Source: Pseudomonadota bacterium (GTDB lineage Bacteria; Pseudomonadota; Gammaproteobacteria; Burkholderiales; Burkholderiaceae_C). From it: a DNA stretch of 52,203 nt. The notes beneath the pieces were generated by a model. The model was not told the DNA's origin and made no database searches. It saw only the letters and a list, made by a program, of their open reading frames with translations. The DNA lies in the NCBI GenBank assembly GCA_018241185.1, contig JAFEEH010000043.1, positions 1 to 52,203 of the forward strand. Reading direction: 5' to 3'. Positions 38,604 to 47,028 of the stretch are shown here, one piece after another (the first letter of the stretch is position 1; every line of letters starts with the position of its first letter). The translations under genes were made by a program, and so were the position numbers.

Positions 38604-39383
38604 TCACTGGTGCTTGAACTCGGCCTTGCGCTTGGCCACGAAGGCGTCCATGCCTTCCTTCTGGTCGGCGGTGGCGAACAGGGCGTGGAACAGCCGGCGC
38701 TCGAACATCACGCCGTCCGACAGGCCGCTCTCGAAGGCGCGGTTGACCGATTCCTTGGCCGCCATCACGGCAATCTGCGAGAAGTCGGCGATCTGCAGCG
38801 CCGCGCCCAGCGCCTCGTCCATCAGCTTGTCGTAGGGCACCACGCGGCTGACCAGGCCGGCACGCTCGGCCTCGGCGGCGTCCATCATGCGGCCCGTGAG
38901 TGCCATGTCCATGGCCTTGCTCTTGCCCACGGCGCGTGGCAGGCGCTGCGTGCCGCCGGCGCCGGGGATCACGCCGAGCTTGATCTCGGGCTGGCCGAAC
39001 TTCGCGTTGTCGGCCGCGATGATGAAGTCGCACATCATCGCCAGCTCGCAGCCGCCGCCCAGCGCGAAGCCGCTCACCGCGGCGATCACCGGCTTGCGGA
39101 TGCTGCGGATGCTTTCCCAGTTGCGCGTGATGTAGTCGCCCTTGTACGCATCGACGAAGCTGTACTTGGCCATGGCGCCGATGTCGGCGCCGGCGGCGAA
39201 GGCGCGTTCGCTGCCGGTGACGATCACGCAGCCGATCGCCTCGTCGGCATCGAAAGCCTTCAGGGCCGTGCCCAGTTCGGTCATGAGCGCATCGTTCAGC
39301 GCGTTCAGGGCCTTGGGGCGATTGAGCGTCACGATGCCGACCTTGCCGGCCTCGGTGCGCACTTCGATGTTCTCGTAGCTCAT
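38604..39383 (-). CDS. enoyl-CoA hydratase (crotonase family)
   Basis: 259-residue enzyme hydrating trans-2-enoyl-CoA in beta-oxidation. Catalytic glutamates are Glu113 ([11 protein letters not shown]) and Glu133 (GQPEIKLG), followed by [14 protein letters not shown]; the oxyanion hole is formed by AFAAGADI near 63 and GFALGGG near 109. The sequence is strikingly like mitochondrial ECHS1, including the C-terminal [15 protein letters not shown] at 39383; an upstream TATAGT (39436-39441, minus) may be its -10. Stands alone between repeat copies E and F. Confidence 0.95.
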   Translation of the reverse strand: MSYENIEVRTEAGKVGIVTLNRPKALNALNDALMTELGTALKAFDADEAIGCVIVTGSERAFAAGADIGAMAKYSFVDAYKGDYITRNWESIRSIRKPVIAAVSGFALGGGCELAMMCDFIIAADNAKFGQPEIKLGVIPGAGGTQRLPRAVGKSKAMDMALTGRMMDAAEAERAGLVSRVVPYDKLMDEALGAALQIADFSQIAVMAAKESVNRAFESGLSDGVMFERRLFHALFATADQKEGMDAFVAKRKAEFKHQ

Positions 39384-39523
39384 GGTGTCTCCGGGAAAGG
39401 GTGGAACAAGCAGGCGCCGCGCGCCGCAGCGGGCCACTATACCCAGAGCCAGGCAGCGACCGCGACGCGCGGCGGATGGGGTGCCGCAGCCCGCGTCGGG
39501 CGGCCGCGCGAAGCGCGGAAATT

Positions 39524-39583
39524 CAAGCCAAAAGGGCCGTCAGCGCCCGCAGGACGGGCGCGAGCAGCTATCAAAAACAGAGC
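39524..39583 (+). repeat. 60-bp dispersed two-hairpin repeat, copy F
   Basis: Good representative of the family: CAAGCCAAAAGGGCC, GC stem GCGCCCG/CGGGCGC with a 5-nt loop, then AGCAGCTATCAAAAAC. It lies 17 bp beyond the stop of the M61 peptidase gene, in the opposite orientation to that gene, within the 216-bp gap before echA-like. Confidence 0.85.
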
Positions 39584-39600
39584 AGAACGCGGCGGCGCGC

Positions 39601-41421
39601 TCAGCGTCCGCCCAGCCATGCGCGCAGCTTGGGCGCATCCTGCGGCGTCAGGCGCAGCGTGGTCTCGCCCGCGGGCAGGCGCAGCGGCAGGCGCAGCAGG
39701 CGCCGGTCGCGCGCCACGATGGCCGTGCACTGCTTCGCGTCGCCGAGGTACAGGGGCAGTTCGTCGAGCTTGGCGATGCGCCAAGCGGAGGCGGCGCGTC
39801 CGCGCACGGCGGGCGGCTCGACGGCCAGCCACTCGTCGTTGGCCGAGAAGCCGGCCTGCTCGGCCGCGCTGCCGCGCAGCACGACCTTGACCTGCACGCT
39901 GCCGCCGGTCTCGGCCACGCGCAGGCCCAGCGCCTGCGCGCGCTGCGCGGGTTCGTCGAGCACGGCCACGCCATGCGCCTCGAGCAGGGGCTTGAGCGGC
40001 AGCTCGTCGGTGCCGTGCACCCACTTCGCCAGTTCGGGCGCATAGGAGCGGCGGCCCACCGTCTCGAGCGCCGCAGCGATGTCGCCCTCGGTGATGGGGC
40101 CGCCAGCCGAACGCGCCCACAGCAGCCGCATCACGTCGTCCAGCGTGCCGTGCCCTTCGCTGCGCAGCGTGAGGTCGAGGCACAGCGCGACCAGGGCGCC
40201 CTTGGTGTAGTAGCTCACCGTGGCGTTGGGCATCTGCTCGTCGGGGCGGTAGTACTTCACCCAGGCGTCGAAGCTCGCGTCGGCCACCGACTGCACGAAG
40301 CGGCCCGGTGTCTGCAGCACCTGGTTGGCCGTCTTGTTCAGGAGCTTGACGTAGGTGGCGTCGTCGATGCCGCCGGCGCGGCGCAGCAGCACGTCGTCGT
40401 AGTAGCTGGTGAAGCCCTCGAAGAACCACAGCAGGCGGGTGTAGTTCTCCTGGCCGTAGTCGTAGCGCGCGAACTCCGCCGGCCGCAACCGCTTGACGTT
40501 CCAGGTGTGGAAGTACTCGTGGCTGATCAGGCCCAGCAGCGTGGTGTAGCCCTCGCCGGCCTTGGCCATGCCGCGCTGGGGCAGGTCGCTGCGGTTGCAG
40601 ATCAGCGCAGTGGAGTGGCGGTGTTCGAGCCCGCCGTAGCTGTCACCCACGGCGTTGAGCATGAAGACGTAGCGGTCGTGCGGCGGGCGCTGGGCGGCAT
40701 CGCGCGCCGTGGCGCGTGCTTTGTCGCCGTGCCAGAAGCGCATCTGGGTCTCGCAGATGGCGCGGGTGTCGGCCACCAGGCGCTCGCCGTCGAACGCCGG
40801 CGTGGTGCCGGCGACCACGAAGCGGTGCGGCACGCCCAGCACGTCGAACTCGGCGCTCCAGAAGTCGCCCATCTCGACCGGGCTGTCGGCCAGTTCGTCG
40901 TAGCCGTCGGCGCGGTAGAGGCCGAAGCCGCGGCGGTCGACCTTCACCGGACGCAGCGCGGTGGCGCAGGACCAGGGCGCGGCGGTGCCCGAGGGTGCAT
41001 CGACCTGCAGCGTGCACGCGAGCTCGGTCTGGCCTTCGACGCGCAGGCACACGCTGGTGCCGTTGAAGAAGCCGCGGTCGGCGTCGAGCCAGGCGGTGCG
41101 CACCGAATGGTCGTAGGCACACACCTGGTAGTGCAGCGTCAGCGGCCGGCCGGCCTCGCAGTCGATCTGCCAGGCCGCCTTGTCTTGCTGCACCACCTGC
41201 AGCTTGCGGCGGCCCTGGGTCGCGCGCAGGCCCTGCAGGTTCTTCGCGAACTCGCGCACCAGGTAGCTGCCGGGGATCCACACCGGCAGCAACACGCGCT
41301 GCAGTGCCTGCGGCGCTTCGATCTCGAGGGTGATGTCGTACAGGTGGGCGTGCAGGTCGGCGCAGCGCACGTGGTAATGCACGGCCGCGGCTTTCGGCCC
41401 CGACGGAGCGCGCGCCGCCAT
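39601..41421 (-). CDS. M61-family metallopeptidase with PDZ domain
   Basis: 606-residue glycyl-aminopeptidase-type zinc protease. N-terminal beta-rich domain (about 15-175), then the catalytic gluzincin domain with H301EYFHTW as HExxH and the third ligand Glu335 in FFEGFTSYYDD; a GGLEHRHST motif at about 264-271 is typical of M61. A C-terminal PDZ-like domain (about 480-560) contains GSAAEQAGFSANDEWLAV. No signal peptide is seen, so it appears cytoplasmic unless the start is further upstream. Its ATG shares one base with the TGA of the DsbC-like gene (TGATG), indicating coupling. Confidence 0.92.
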   Translation of the reverse strand: MAARAPSGPKAAAVHYHVRCADLHAHLYDITLEIEAPQALQRVLLPVWIPGSYLVREFAKNLQGLRATQGRRKLQVVQQDKAAWQIDCEAGRPLTLHYQVCAYDHSVRTAWLDADRGFFNGTSVCLRVEGQTELACTLQVDAPSGTAAPWSCATALRPVKVDRRGFGLYRADGYDELADSPVEMGDFWSAEFDVLGVPHRFVVAGTTPAFDGERLVADTRAICETQMRFWHGDKARATARDAAQRPPHDRYVFMLNAVGDSYGGLEHRHSTALICNRSDLPQRGMAKAGEGYTTLLGLISHEYFHTWNVKRLRPAEFARYDYGQENYTRLLWFFEGFTSYYDDVLLRRAGGIDDATYVKLLNKTANQVLQTPGRFVQSVADASFDAWVKYYRPDEQMPNATVSYYTKGALVALCLDLTLRSEGHGTLDDVMRLLWARSAGGPITEGDIAAALETVGRRSYAPELAKWVHGTDELPLKPLLEAHGVAVLDEPAQRAQALGLRVAETGGSVQVKVVLRGSAAEQAGFSANDEWLAVEPPAVRGRAASAWRIAKLDELPLYLGDAKQCTAIVARDRRLLRLPLRLPAGETTLRLTPQDAPKLRAWLGGR

Positions 41422-42146
41422 CAGTTCGACGCCGCCAGCATCTTCTCGACTTGCGCGGCGGGCAGGGCGCCGGGCGCTCGGCTGCCGTCGGCAAAGATCA
41501 GCGTCGGCGTGCCGGTGATGTTGTACTTGCGGCCGAACTCCACGTTGCGCTTGAGGGCCGTGACGTCGCAGTCACCGCTCGCTGGCTTGACGCCGCCGAC
41601 CATCCAGTCGGTCCAGGTCTTGCCCTTGTCCTTGCTGCACCAGATGTCGCGCGACTTGACGACCGAGTCCGGCCCGAGCACCGGGTACAGGAAGAGGTAG
41701 ACCGTCACGTTGTCGACGTTGCGCAGGTCGGCCTCGAAGTGCTTGCAGTAGCCGCAGTTCGGGTCTTCGAAGACGGCCAGCTTGCGCTTGCCGTTGCCGC
41801 GCACGATCTTGAAGGCGTCCTTCACGGGCAGCTGGTCGAAGGCCACCTGGCTGAGCTTGTCGACGCGCTCCTCGGTCAGGTTCTTCTTCGCCTTGACGTC
41901 GATGAGCTGACCCTGCATGAGGTAGCTGCCCTGCTCGTCGGTGTAGTACAGGTCGAAACCCACCCGCACTTCCCAGATGCCGGGCATGGGCGACTTGCGC
42001 ACCTCGTCGATCTTCGCCAGCTGCGGGATGGCCGCGAGACTCTTGCGGATCTCGGCCTCGCCGGCGTGCGCGCCGAAGGCGGCGGACAGGGCGAGGGCGG
42101 CGAGTGCGGGGGCGGCCAGGCGGCGCAGCGGGGGCAGGAAGGTCAT
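41421..42146 (-). CDS. DsbC-family periplasmic thiol:disulfide isomerase
   Basis: 241 residues from the ATG at 42146. Signal peptide APALAALALSAAFGAHA is cleaved near residue 28. An N-terminal dimerisation domain (to about 85) has GIWEVRVGFDLYYTDEQGSYLMQGQ. The thioredoxin-like catalytic domain has Cys131-Gly-Tyr-Cys134 (DPNCGYCKHFE), the DsbC/DsbG-type CxYC site, and cis-Pro in GTPTLIFADG. Two further cysteines (IWCSKDK and GDCDV) may form a structural disulfide as in DsbC. It would correct non-native disulfides in exported proteins. First gene of a pair with the M61 peptidase. Confidence 0.93.
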   Translation of the reverse strand: MTFLPPLRRLAAPALAALALSAAFGAHAGEAEIRKSLAAIPQLAKIDEVRKSPMPGIWEVRVGFDLYYTDEQGSYLMQGQLIDVKAKKNLTEERVDKLSQVAFDQLPVKDAFKIVRGNGKRKLAVFEDPNCGYCKHFEADLRNVDNVTVYLFLYPVLGPDSVVKSRDIWCSKDKGKTWTDWMVGGVKPASGDCDVTALKRNVEFGRKYNITGTPTLIFADGSRAPGALPAAQVEKMLAASN

Positions 42147-42210
42147 GGTGCGGGGTTCGTGTGCGCGATGCGCCAAAGGTTCAGCGGGCCGGGTGGAACA
42201 AATGCGCGGA

Positions 42211-43344
42211 TCAGGCCAGTCCCATGGCCTGGCGGGCGATCCAGTTCTTGATCACGCGGGTGCGGTCGAAGCCGCGCATGCCCCAGTTGCGCAGCTGCGG
42301 CAGCGGGTCCATGGCGTGGGCGAAAAGCTGCTGCAGGCCGTCGGTGGCCAGGCCCATGGCCAGCACGTCGGCGCGGCGGGCGCGCTCGTAGCGGCGCAGC
42401 AGGCGCGTGTCGCCCACGCTGCGCCAGTACTCGCGCTGCTTGAGGACGCCGGCCAGCGCAGCGGCGTCGGCCAGGCCCAGGTTCAGGCCCTGGCCGGCCA
42501 GCGGGTGCACGGTGTGGGCGGCGTCGCCGGCCAGCGCCCAGGCGCCGCCGTCCTTGCCCTCGTCGGTGGTGAAGCGGCCGATCCAGCGATCGGCCGTGGC
42601 GCGCTGCAGCGGCCAGGCGGCGCGCTCGCTGGTGAGCGTGAAGGCACCGAGCGCATCGCCGCAGGCCTCGCGCACGCCGGCACAGAAGGTGTCGGCGTCC
42701 TGCGCCAGCAGCGCGGGGGCGCGGAACTGGTCGACCGACCACACCAGCGCCAGGGCGCGGCTGCCCGGCCCGCCGATCGGCAGGAGTGCCAGCACCTCGC
42801 CCTGGTCATTGAACCATTGGCGCGCGGTGTCGTCGTGCGGCCGCTCCGCCTCCAGCCGCGCCGCGACTGCGTGCTGCGGGTAGCGCGCCACTTCGTATTG
42901 CACGCCGAGCAACTCGCGCGTGGTGCTGGCCTTGCCTTCGCAGACCACGGTGAGGGGTGCCTTGACCGGCGCCTGCACCACCTCGACCTGCGGCGCGAAG
43001 CGCACCGCGTCGGCGAGCTGTCGATCGAGTGCGGGCACGTCGACGATCCAGGCCAGCGCATCGACGGCATGCTGGCGCGCCTGGAAGTGCACGCGCCCGC
43101 CTTCGTCACCATGTACCAGCATCTCGCGCACAGGGGTGGCGTGGGCCGCGTCGGGCCAGGCGCGCAGCGATTCGAGCAGCGCCTTCGACGCGGCGTTCAG
43201 GGCATAGGCCCGCACGTCCTCGCGCGCGGCCGTTTCCGCCGGCGCCACCAGTGCCACACGCACGCGCTCGCGCGCCAGCAGCAGTGCCAACGTGCGGCCG
43301 ACGATGCCGGCGCCGCGGATGCAAACCTCGGGGGGAAGAGCCAT
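42211..43344 (-). CDS. UbiH/UbiF/VisC-family FAD-dependent monooxygenase
   Basis: 377-residue flavoprotein hydroxylase, probably acting on the ubiquinone ring. The FAD dinucleotide-binding motif is GAGIVGRTLALLLARE at about 11-26, and the second FAD motif is GDAAHTVHPLAGQGLNLGL near 285, diagnostic for the Ubi hydroxylases. The middle is more divergent than in UbiH or UbiF, so the ring position cannot be assigned. The ATG at 43344 follows TACAAT by 6 nt and has no Shine-Dalgarno. The DsbC-like gene begins 64 bp after the stop. Confidence 0.9.
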   Translation of the reverse strand: MALPPEVCIRGAGIVGRTLALLLARERVRVALVAPAETAAREDVRAYALNAASKALLESLRAWPDAAHATPVREMLVHGDEGGRVHFQARQHAVDALAWIVDVPALDRQLADAVRFAPQVEVVQAPVKAPLTVVCEGKASTTRELLGVQYEVARYPQHAVAARLEAERPHDDTARQWFNDQGEVLALLPIGGPGSRALALVWSVDQFRAPALLAQDADTFCAGVREACGDALGAFTLTSERAAWPLQRATADRWIGRFTTDEGKDGGAWALAGDAAHTVHPLAGQGLNLGLADAAALAGVLKQREYWRSVGDTRLLRRYERARRADVLAMGLATDGLQQLFAHAMDPLPQLRNWGMRGFDRTRVIKNWIARQAMGLA

Positions 43345-43350
43345 CGCGGC

Positions 43351-43356
43351 ATTGTA
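43351..43356 (-). promoter_or_regulatory. -10-like hexamer TACAAT before the UbiH-family gene (possible leaderless start)
   Basis: On the minus strand TACAAT (5 of 6 to consensus) ends exactly 6 nt before the ATG at 43344, with no Shine-Dalgarno in CCGCG. The clearest member of the short-spacing group. Confidence 0.45.
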
Positions 43357-43401
43357 GGGAGGGGTGCCGGAGCGGGTGTGCATCCTGAGGCCATCGCGAT
43401 C

Positions 43402-43461
43402 GCTATCGAAAAGATAGCTGCTGGCGCAAGCTGGACGGGCGCTGCAGGCCCTTTTGGCTTG
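43402..43461 (-). repeat. 60-bp dispersed two-hairpin repeat, copy G
   Basis: Minus orientation, in the divergent gap between the UbiH-family and MOSC genes. AAGCCAAAAGGGCCTGCAGC and a perfect GCTATC/GATAGC hairpin with a 5-nt loop; the GC stem is reduced. Confidence 0.82.
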
Positions 43462-43566
43462 AAACCGGTAGGCGGCTCCGCTCACGCGGGCGGTGGGCGC
43501 GTGCGCGAGAATTCGCGTCCTGTCCTCACCCCACCGGCGCCCGCGCGCCGCTCGCCCCTTCCTCCC

Positions 43567-44541
43567 ATGACCCAGCCGTCCACGCCCTCCGATTTCGACG
43601 TTCAGGGCACCATCGCCCGCCTCTTCGTCTACCCCGTCAAATCCTGTGCGGGCGTCGAGGTGCGCGAGGCGCTGCTGACCGAGACCGGGCTGGAGTTCGA
43701 CCGCGCGTGGATGGTGGTGGACGAAGCGGGCGAGTTCGTCAGCCAGCGCGAGCTGCCGCGCATGGCGCTGATCCGTCCGCAGCTCAAGCAGTTCGAGATG
43801 GTGCTGCGCGCGCCCGGCATGCTGGCGCTGCACATCGCCTACGACCGGGTCGAGGCGCCGATGCAGGCGAAGGTCTGGAAGGACACCGTTGCCGCCTACG
43901 ACATGGGCGACGTCGCGGCGCAGTGGTTCAGCGATTTCCTTTCGGAGCCCGGCAAGCCGCGCGAAGATTCGCCGGGCCGTCCCCAGGAATCCTCGATCCC
44001 CTCGGGGGACGATGCGGCGCGCAGCGCCGCGTCTGGGGGCCGTCGGTATCGGCTGGTGCGCTTCGACCCCGAGCACAAGCGCCTGTCGAGCCTGCAGTGG
44101 ACCGGCGGCGTCGAGGCCGAGGTGCAGTTCGCCGACGGCTATGCGCTGCTGGTGGCCAGCGAAGGCTCGATGGCCGGGCTCAACGAGCGCCTCGCCGCCG
44201 GCGGCCATGCGGCCGTGGGCATCGAGCGCTTCCGCCCCAACATCGTGCTGGCCGGCCTCGAGGCGCACGACGAGGACCGCGTCGAGATGCTGCACGTCAC
44301 CACCGCCGAGGGCCAGGCGCAGCTGCAGCCGGTCAAGCCCTGCACGCGCTGTCCCATCCCCGACATCGACCCGGCGACGGCGACGAGCAGCCCCGAGGTC
44401 GGCGACACCCTGCGCAGCTACCGCGCCGACCCGCGCGTCGATGGCGCGATCACCTTCGGCATGAACCTGATCGTGCGCGAGGGCGTGGAGCACATGCTCA
44501 AGGTCGGCCAAGTGGTGGCCGCCAACTACCGATTCGACTGA
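43567..44541 (+). CDS. MOSC domain protein with N-terminal beta barrel (YcbX/MARC-like)
   Basis: 324 residues. The N-terminal MOSC_N barrel (TIARLFVYPVKSCAGVEV, FDRAWMVVDEAGEFVSQREL) is followed by the MOSC domain, with molybdenum-cofactor Cys259 in VKPCTRCPIPDID. FGMNLIVREGV near the end is also typical. Proteins of this type reduce N-hydroxylated compounds together with an electron donor. Residues about 131-159 (DSPGRPQESSIPSGDDAARS and the residues after) form a low-complexity insertion not expected in the family, encoded by a hairpin-rich repeat, and the frame is kept. No ferredoxin domain is attached. Confidence 0.92.
   Translation: MTQPSTPSDFDVQGTIARLFVYPVKSCAGVEVREALLTETGLEFDRAWMVVDEAGEFVSQRELPRMALIRPQLKQFEMVLRAPGMLALHIAYDRVEAPMQAKVWKDTVAAYDMGDVAAQWFSDFLSEPGKPREDSPGRPQESSIPSGDDAARSAASGGRRYRLVRFDPEHKRLSSLQWTGGVEAEVQFADGYALLVASEGSMAGLNERLAAGGHAAVGIERFRPNIVLAGLEAHDEDRVEMLHVTTAEGQAQLQPVKPCTRCPIPDIDPATATSSPEVGDTLRSYRADPRVDGAITFGMNLIVREGVEHMLKVGQVVAANYRFD
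43992..44042. repeat. GC-rich hairpin element, second repeat family (copy b), in frame in the MOSC gene
   Basis: TCCCCTCGGGGGA hairpin, then GCGGCGC-GCA-GCGCCGC (7-bp stem), then CTGGGGGCC, which also pairs with GGCCGTCCCCAG just upstream (43976-43986). Same arrangement as 33424-33470. It is translated as part of an insertion in the MOSC protein. Confidence 0.55.
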
Positions 44542-44563
44542 CCGCGCGGGCGCCTGCGCCGGT

Positions 44564-44956
44564 TCAGAACGCCACGCCCGCCACGAGGATGAGGTTCGCG
44601 TAGGGCATGCATTCGCCCGTGCGTACGACGGCGCGTGCGAGCGCCGTGCGGCGCTTGAAAGCCTCGTGCGACACGCGCTGCGCGCTCAGGCCCAGCGCGT
44701 GCGGGTACCAGGGCGGCAGGCCCCCCGCGGCTTCCAGCGCCTCGTTGGCGATGACCAGCCCTTCCACCTGCATCTCTGACAGCACGGCCTCCAGCACGTC
44801 GCCCAGCCGAGGCACGCCGCGCGACACGGCCAGGTCGATGCGGCGCGGTCCGTCGGGAATCGGCAGGCCGGCATCGCCGAGCACGAGCATGTCGCCGTGG
44901 CCGAGCGAGGCGATGACCTGGGAGAGTTCGGCGTGCAGCAGGAAGGTGCGCTTCAT
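44564..44956 (-). CDS. rbsD: D-ribose pyranase
   Basis: 130-residue enzyme that interconverts the pyranose forms of ribose so that it can reach RbsK. Family features are MKRTFLLHAELSQVIASLGHG with the conserved His, VLGDAGLPIPDG, RIDLAVSRGVPRLGDVL and the C-terminal RTGECMPYANLILVAGV. Its ATG overlaps the stop of rbsK (ATGA). It is the last gene of the ribose operon, whereas in E. coli rbsD is first. Convergent with the MOSC gene, 22 bp apart. Confidence 0.95.
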   Translation of the reverse strand: MKRTFLLHAELSQVIASLGHGDMLVLGDAGLPIPDGPRRIDLAVSRGVPRLGDVLEAVLSEMQVEGLVIANEALEAAGGLPPWYPHALGLSAQRVSHEAFKRRTALARAVVRTGECMPYANLILVAGVAF

Positions 44957-45912
44957 GGCAAGGTCCAGGCGGGGGCCGCGGGGCTGTGCAGCACGGCCTC
45001 GCGGGTGGGGATCGAGGGCTGCGCGCCCGCGTGCTGGATGCACAGGGCCGCCGCGCGGATGCCCAGGGCGACGGCGGCATCGAAGCCCTGGCCCTGCGCC
45101 AGCGCGACGGCGAGCGCGCCCAGGAAGGTGTCGCCCGCGGCGGTGGTGTCGACCGCGCGGACCACCGGTGCGGGATGGTGGCGTGCGCCCTCGGCGTCGA
45201 CCGCCACGGCGCCGCGCGAACCGAGCGTGACGACGACGCGGCCCACACCGCGCGCGCGCAGGGCGCTGCCGGCCTGCGCCGCCTGGGCGGGGGTGTCGGC
45301 CGCGCGGCCGGCCAGCGCCTGGGCCTCGACCTCGTTGATGACGAGCGTGTCGATCGATGGCCACCAGGCCTCGGGCACGGGCTGCACCGGCGACGGGTTG
45401 AGCAGCACGCTGCAACCCGCGCGGCGTGCCGCATCGATGGCCACGGCGGCCTGCTCGAGCGGTGTCTCGAACTGGGTGACGAGGAAGGCGGCACCCGCGA
45501 GCCGGCGCGCGAGCGCATCGCCGTCGACCGCCACCTGTGCATTGGCGCCAGGCACGATCACGATACGGTTCTGGCCGTTGTCCTCGACCTGGATCAACGC
45601 GGTGCCCGTCGGGTCGGCCGCGGCGACCTGCAGGCCCGTCGTGTCGATGCCGTCGGCCTCGAGCGCTTCGCGCAGCGCGGTGCCGTGCGCGTCGCGCCCC
45701 ACGCAGCCGATCATGTCGACGGCCGCGCCCTGGCGCGCGCAGCTCACGGCCTGATTGGCGCCCTTGCCGCCGGGGATGGTGGCGAGCGACCGGCCCAGCA
45801 GCGTCTCGCCTGCGCCGGGGGCGCGCGGTACGCGCAGCACCAGGTCCATGTTGAGGCTGCCCAGCACCACGATGCGCGGGGCATCGCCGGGCGTTGCGTG
45901 CGTGGCGCTCAC
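44953..45912 (-). CDS. rbsK: ribokinase
   Basis: 319 residues from the GTG at 45912, which overlaps the stop of the LacI-family gene (GTGA). It phosphorylates D-ribose at O5 with ATP. Signatures: VVLGSLNMDLVLRVPRAPGAGET with the substrate-binding N-x-D, IPGGKGANQAVSCARQGA (PfkB signature 1), PGAN, and the catalytic VDTTAAGDTFLGALAVALAQ (base Asp). A short extension of about 13 residues precedes the core. Coupled with rbsD downstream. Confidence 0.95.
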   Translation of the reverse strand: MSATHATPGDAPRIVVLGSLNMDLVLRVPRAPGAGETLLGRSLATIPGGKGANQAVSCARQGAAVDMIGCVGRDAHGTALREALEADGIDTTGLQVAAADPTGTALIQVEDNGQNRIVIVPGANAQVAVDGDALARRLAGAAFLVTQFETPLEQAAVAIDAARRAGCSVLLNPSPVQPVPEAWWPSIDTLVINEVEAQALAGRAADTPAQAAQAGSALRARGVGRVVVTLGSRGAVAVDAEGARHHPAPVVRAVDTTAAGDTFLGALAVALAQGQGFDAAVALGIRAAALCIQHAGAQPSIPTREAVLHSPAAPAWTLP

Positions 45913-46997
45913 GGGGTGCGCGCCCGGCGCGACGTCGCCGGGGCCTCCGCTTTCGCGTCGGCTGGCGCGGTGTGGCGTGCGGTGGACGCACGCACCCGCA
46001 GCTCGGGCTGCAGCACCACCGTGCGCGCCTCGTGCCGCTGGCCGGCGACCCGCTCGAGCAGCATGTCGACGGCGAGCGCACCGATGCGTTCCTTCGGTTG
46101 CGCCACGGTGGTCAGCGGCGGGCTCGCATAGGCTGCGAGCTCGATGTCGTCGAAGCCCACGATGGACAGCTCGTCCGGCACGTGCACGCCGCTTTCGTGC
46201 GCGGCGCGCAGGGCGCCGATGGCCATGAGGTCGTTGCACACGAAGACCGCCGAAGGCCGTGGCGTGGTGCGCAGGATGGCGTGCATCGCCTCGTAGCCGC
46301 CCTGGGAGGTGAAGCCGCCGCGCCACAGCAGCGCGCCGGCGCCCTGCGGGCCCGGTGCTGCGCCGCTTTCGGCCATGGCCAGGCGCCAGCCTTCGATGCG
46401 CTGCTCGCTGGGCGTCACGCCTGCGGGGCCGCCGATGCAGGCGATGCGCCGGTGGCCCAGCGACAGCAGGTGCCGCACGGCCAGGAGGCCGCCCTGCATG
46501 TGCGCCGTCTCCACCAGGTCGCAGGCCGGCTCGTCGATCTCGCGGTCGACCAGCACGGTCGGCACGCCCAGGCCGCGCAGCTGGCGTGCCAGCGCGTCGC
46601 CGCCGCTGTCTCCGCCCGCGGCGCCGGTCGAGACCACGACCACCCCGTCGATGCGCCGCTCCGCCATCACCTTGAGGTAGACGCTCTGGCGTTCCGGGGC
46701 GTCGTCGGTGTTGCACAGCACCAGCGTGTAGCCGGCGGCGAAGCAGCGGTCCTCGACGATGCGCACGATCTCGGCGAAGTAGGGGTTCGAGCAGTTGGGG
46801 ATCAGCATCCCCAGCGTCGACGTGGTGTTGCTCTTGAGGCTGCGCGCCATGGCGTTGGGCACGTAGCCCAGCTCGCGGATGGCGCTGTCGACGCGCTCGC
46901 GCACCGCGGTGCTCACATGGCGCGTGCTGTTGAGGACGTGCGAGACGGTGGTGACGGACACGCCGGCCCGGTGGGCGACGTCCTTGATGGTGGCCAT
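45909..46997 (-). CDS. rbsR: LacI-family repressor of the ribose operon
   Basis: 362 residues. N-terminal helix-turn-helix and hinge: ATIKDVAHRAGVSVTTVSHV then LNSTRHVS, with the minor-groove hinge helix near 50-58 (NAMARSLKSN). A periplasmic-binding-protein-like ribose-sensing domain follows (TLGMLIPNCSNPYFAEIV, VVVVSTGAAGG, FVCNDLMAIGALRAA, IVGFDDIELAAYASPPLTTV). A disordered, charged tail ends it. It lies inside the operon between rbsC and rbsK, so it should repress its own synthesis through the operator at 50681-50704. RbsR assignment rests on context. Confidence 0.9.
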   Translation of the reverse strand: MATIKDVAHRAGVSVTTVSHVLNSTRHVSTAVRERVDSAIRELGYVPNAMARSLKSNTTSTLGMLIPNCSNPYFAEIVRIVEDRCFAAGYTLVLCNTDDAPERQSVYLKVMAERRIDGVVVVSTGAAGGDSGGDALARQLRGLGVPTVLVDREIDEPACDLVETAHMQGGLLAVRHLLSLGHRRIACIGGPAGVTPSEQRIEGWRLAMAESGAAPGPQGAGALLWRGGFTSQGGYEAMHAILRTTPRPSAVFVCNDLMAIGALRAAHESGVHVPDELSIVGFDDIELAAYASPPLTTVAQPKERIGALAVDMLLERVAGQRHEARTVVLQPELRVRASTARHTAPADAKAEAPATSRRARTP

Positions 46998-47028
46998 GTG
47001 CGGCGTTCTTCCAGTGGTGTGGGGCGGT

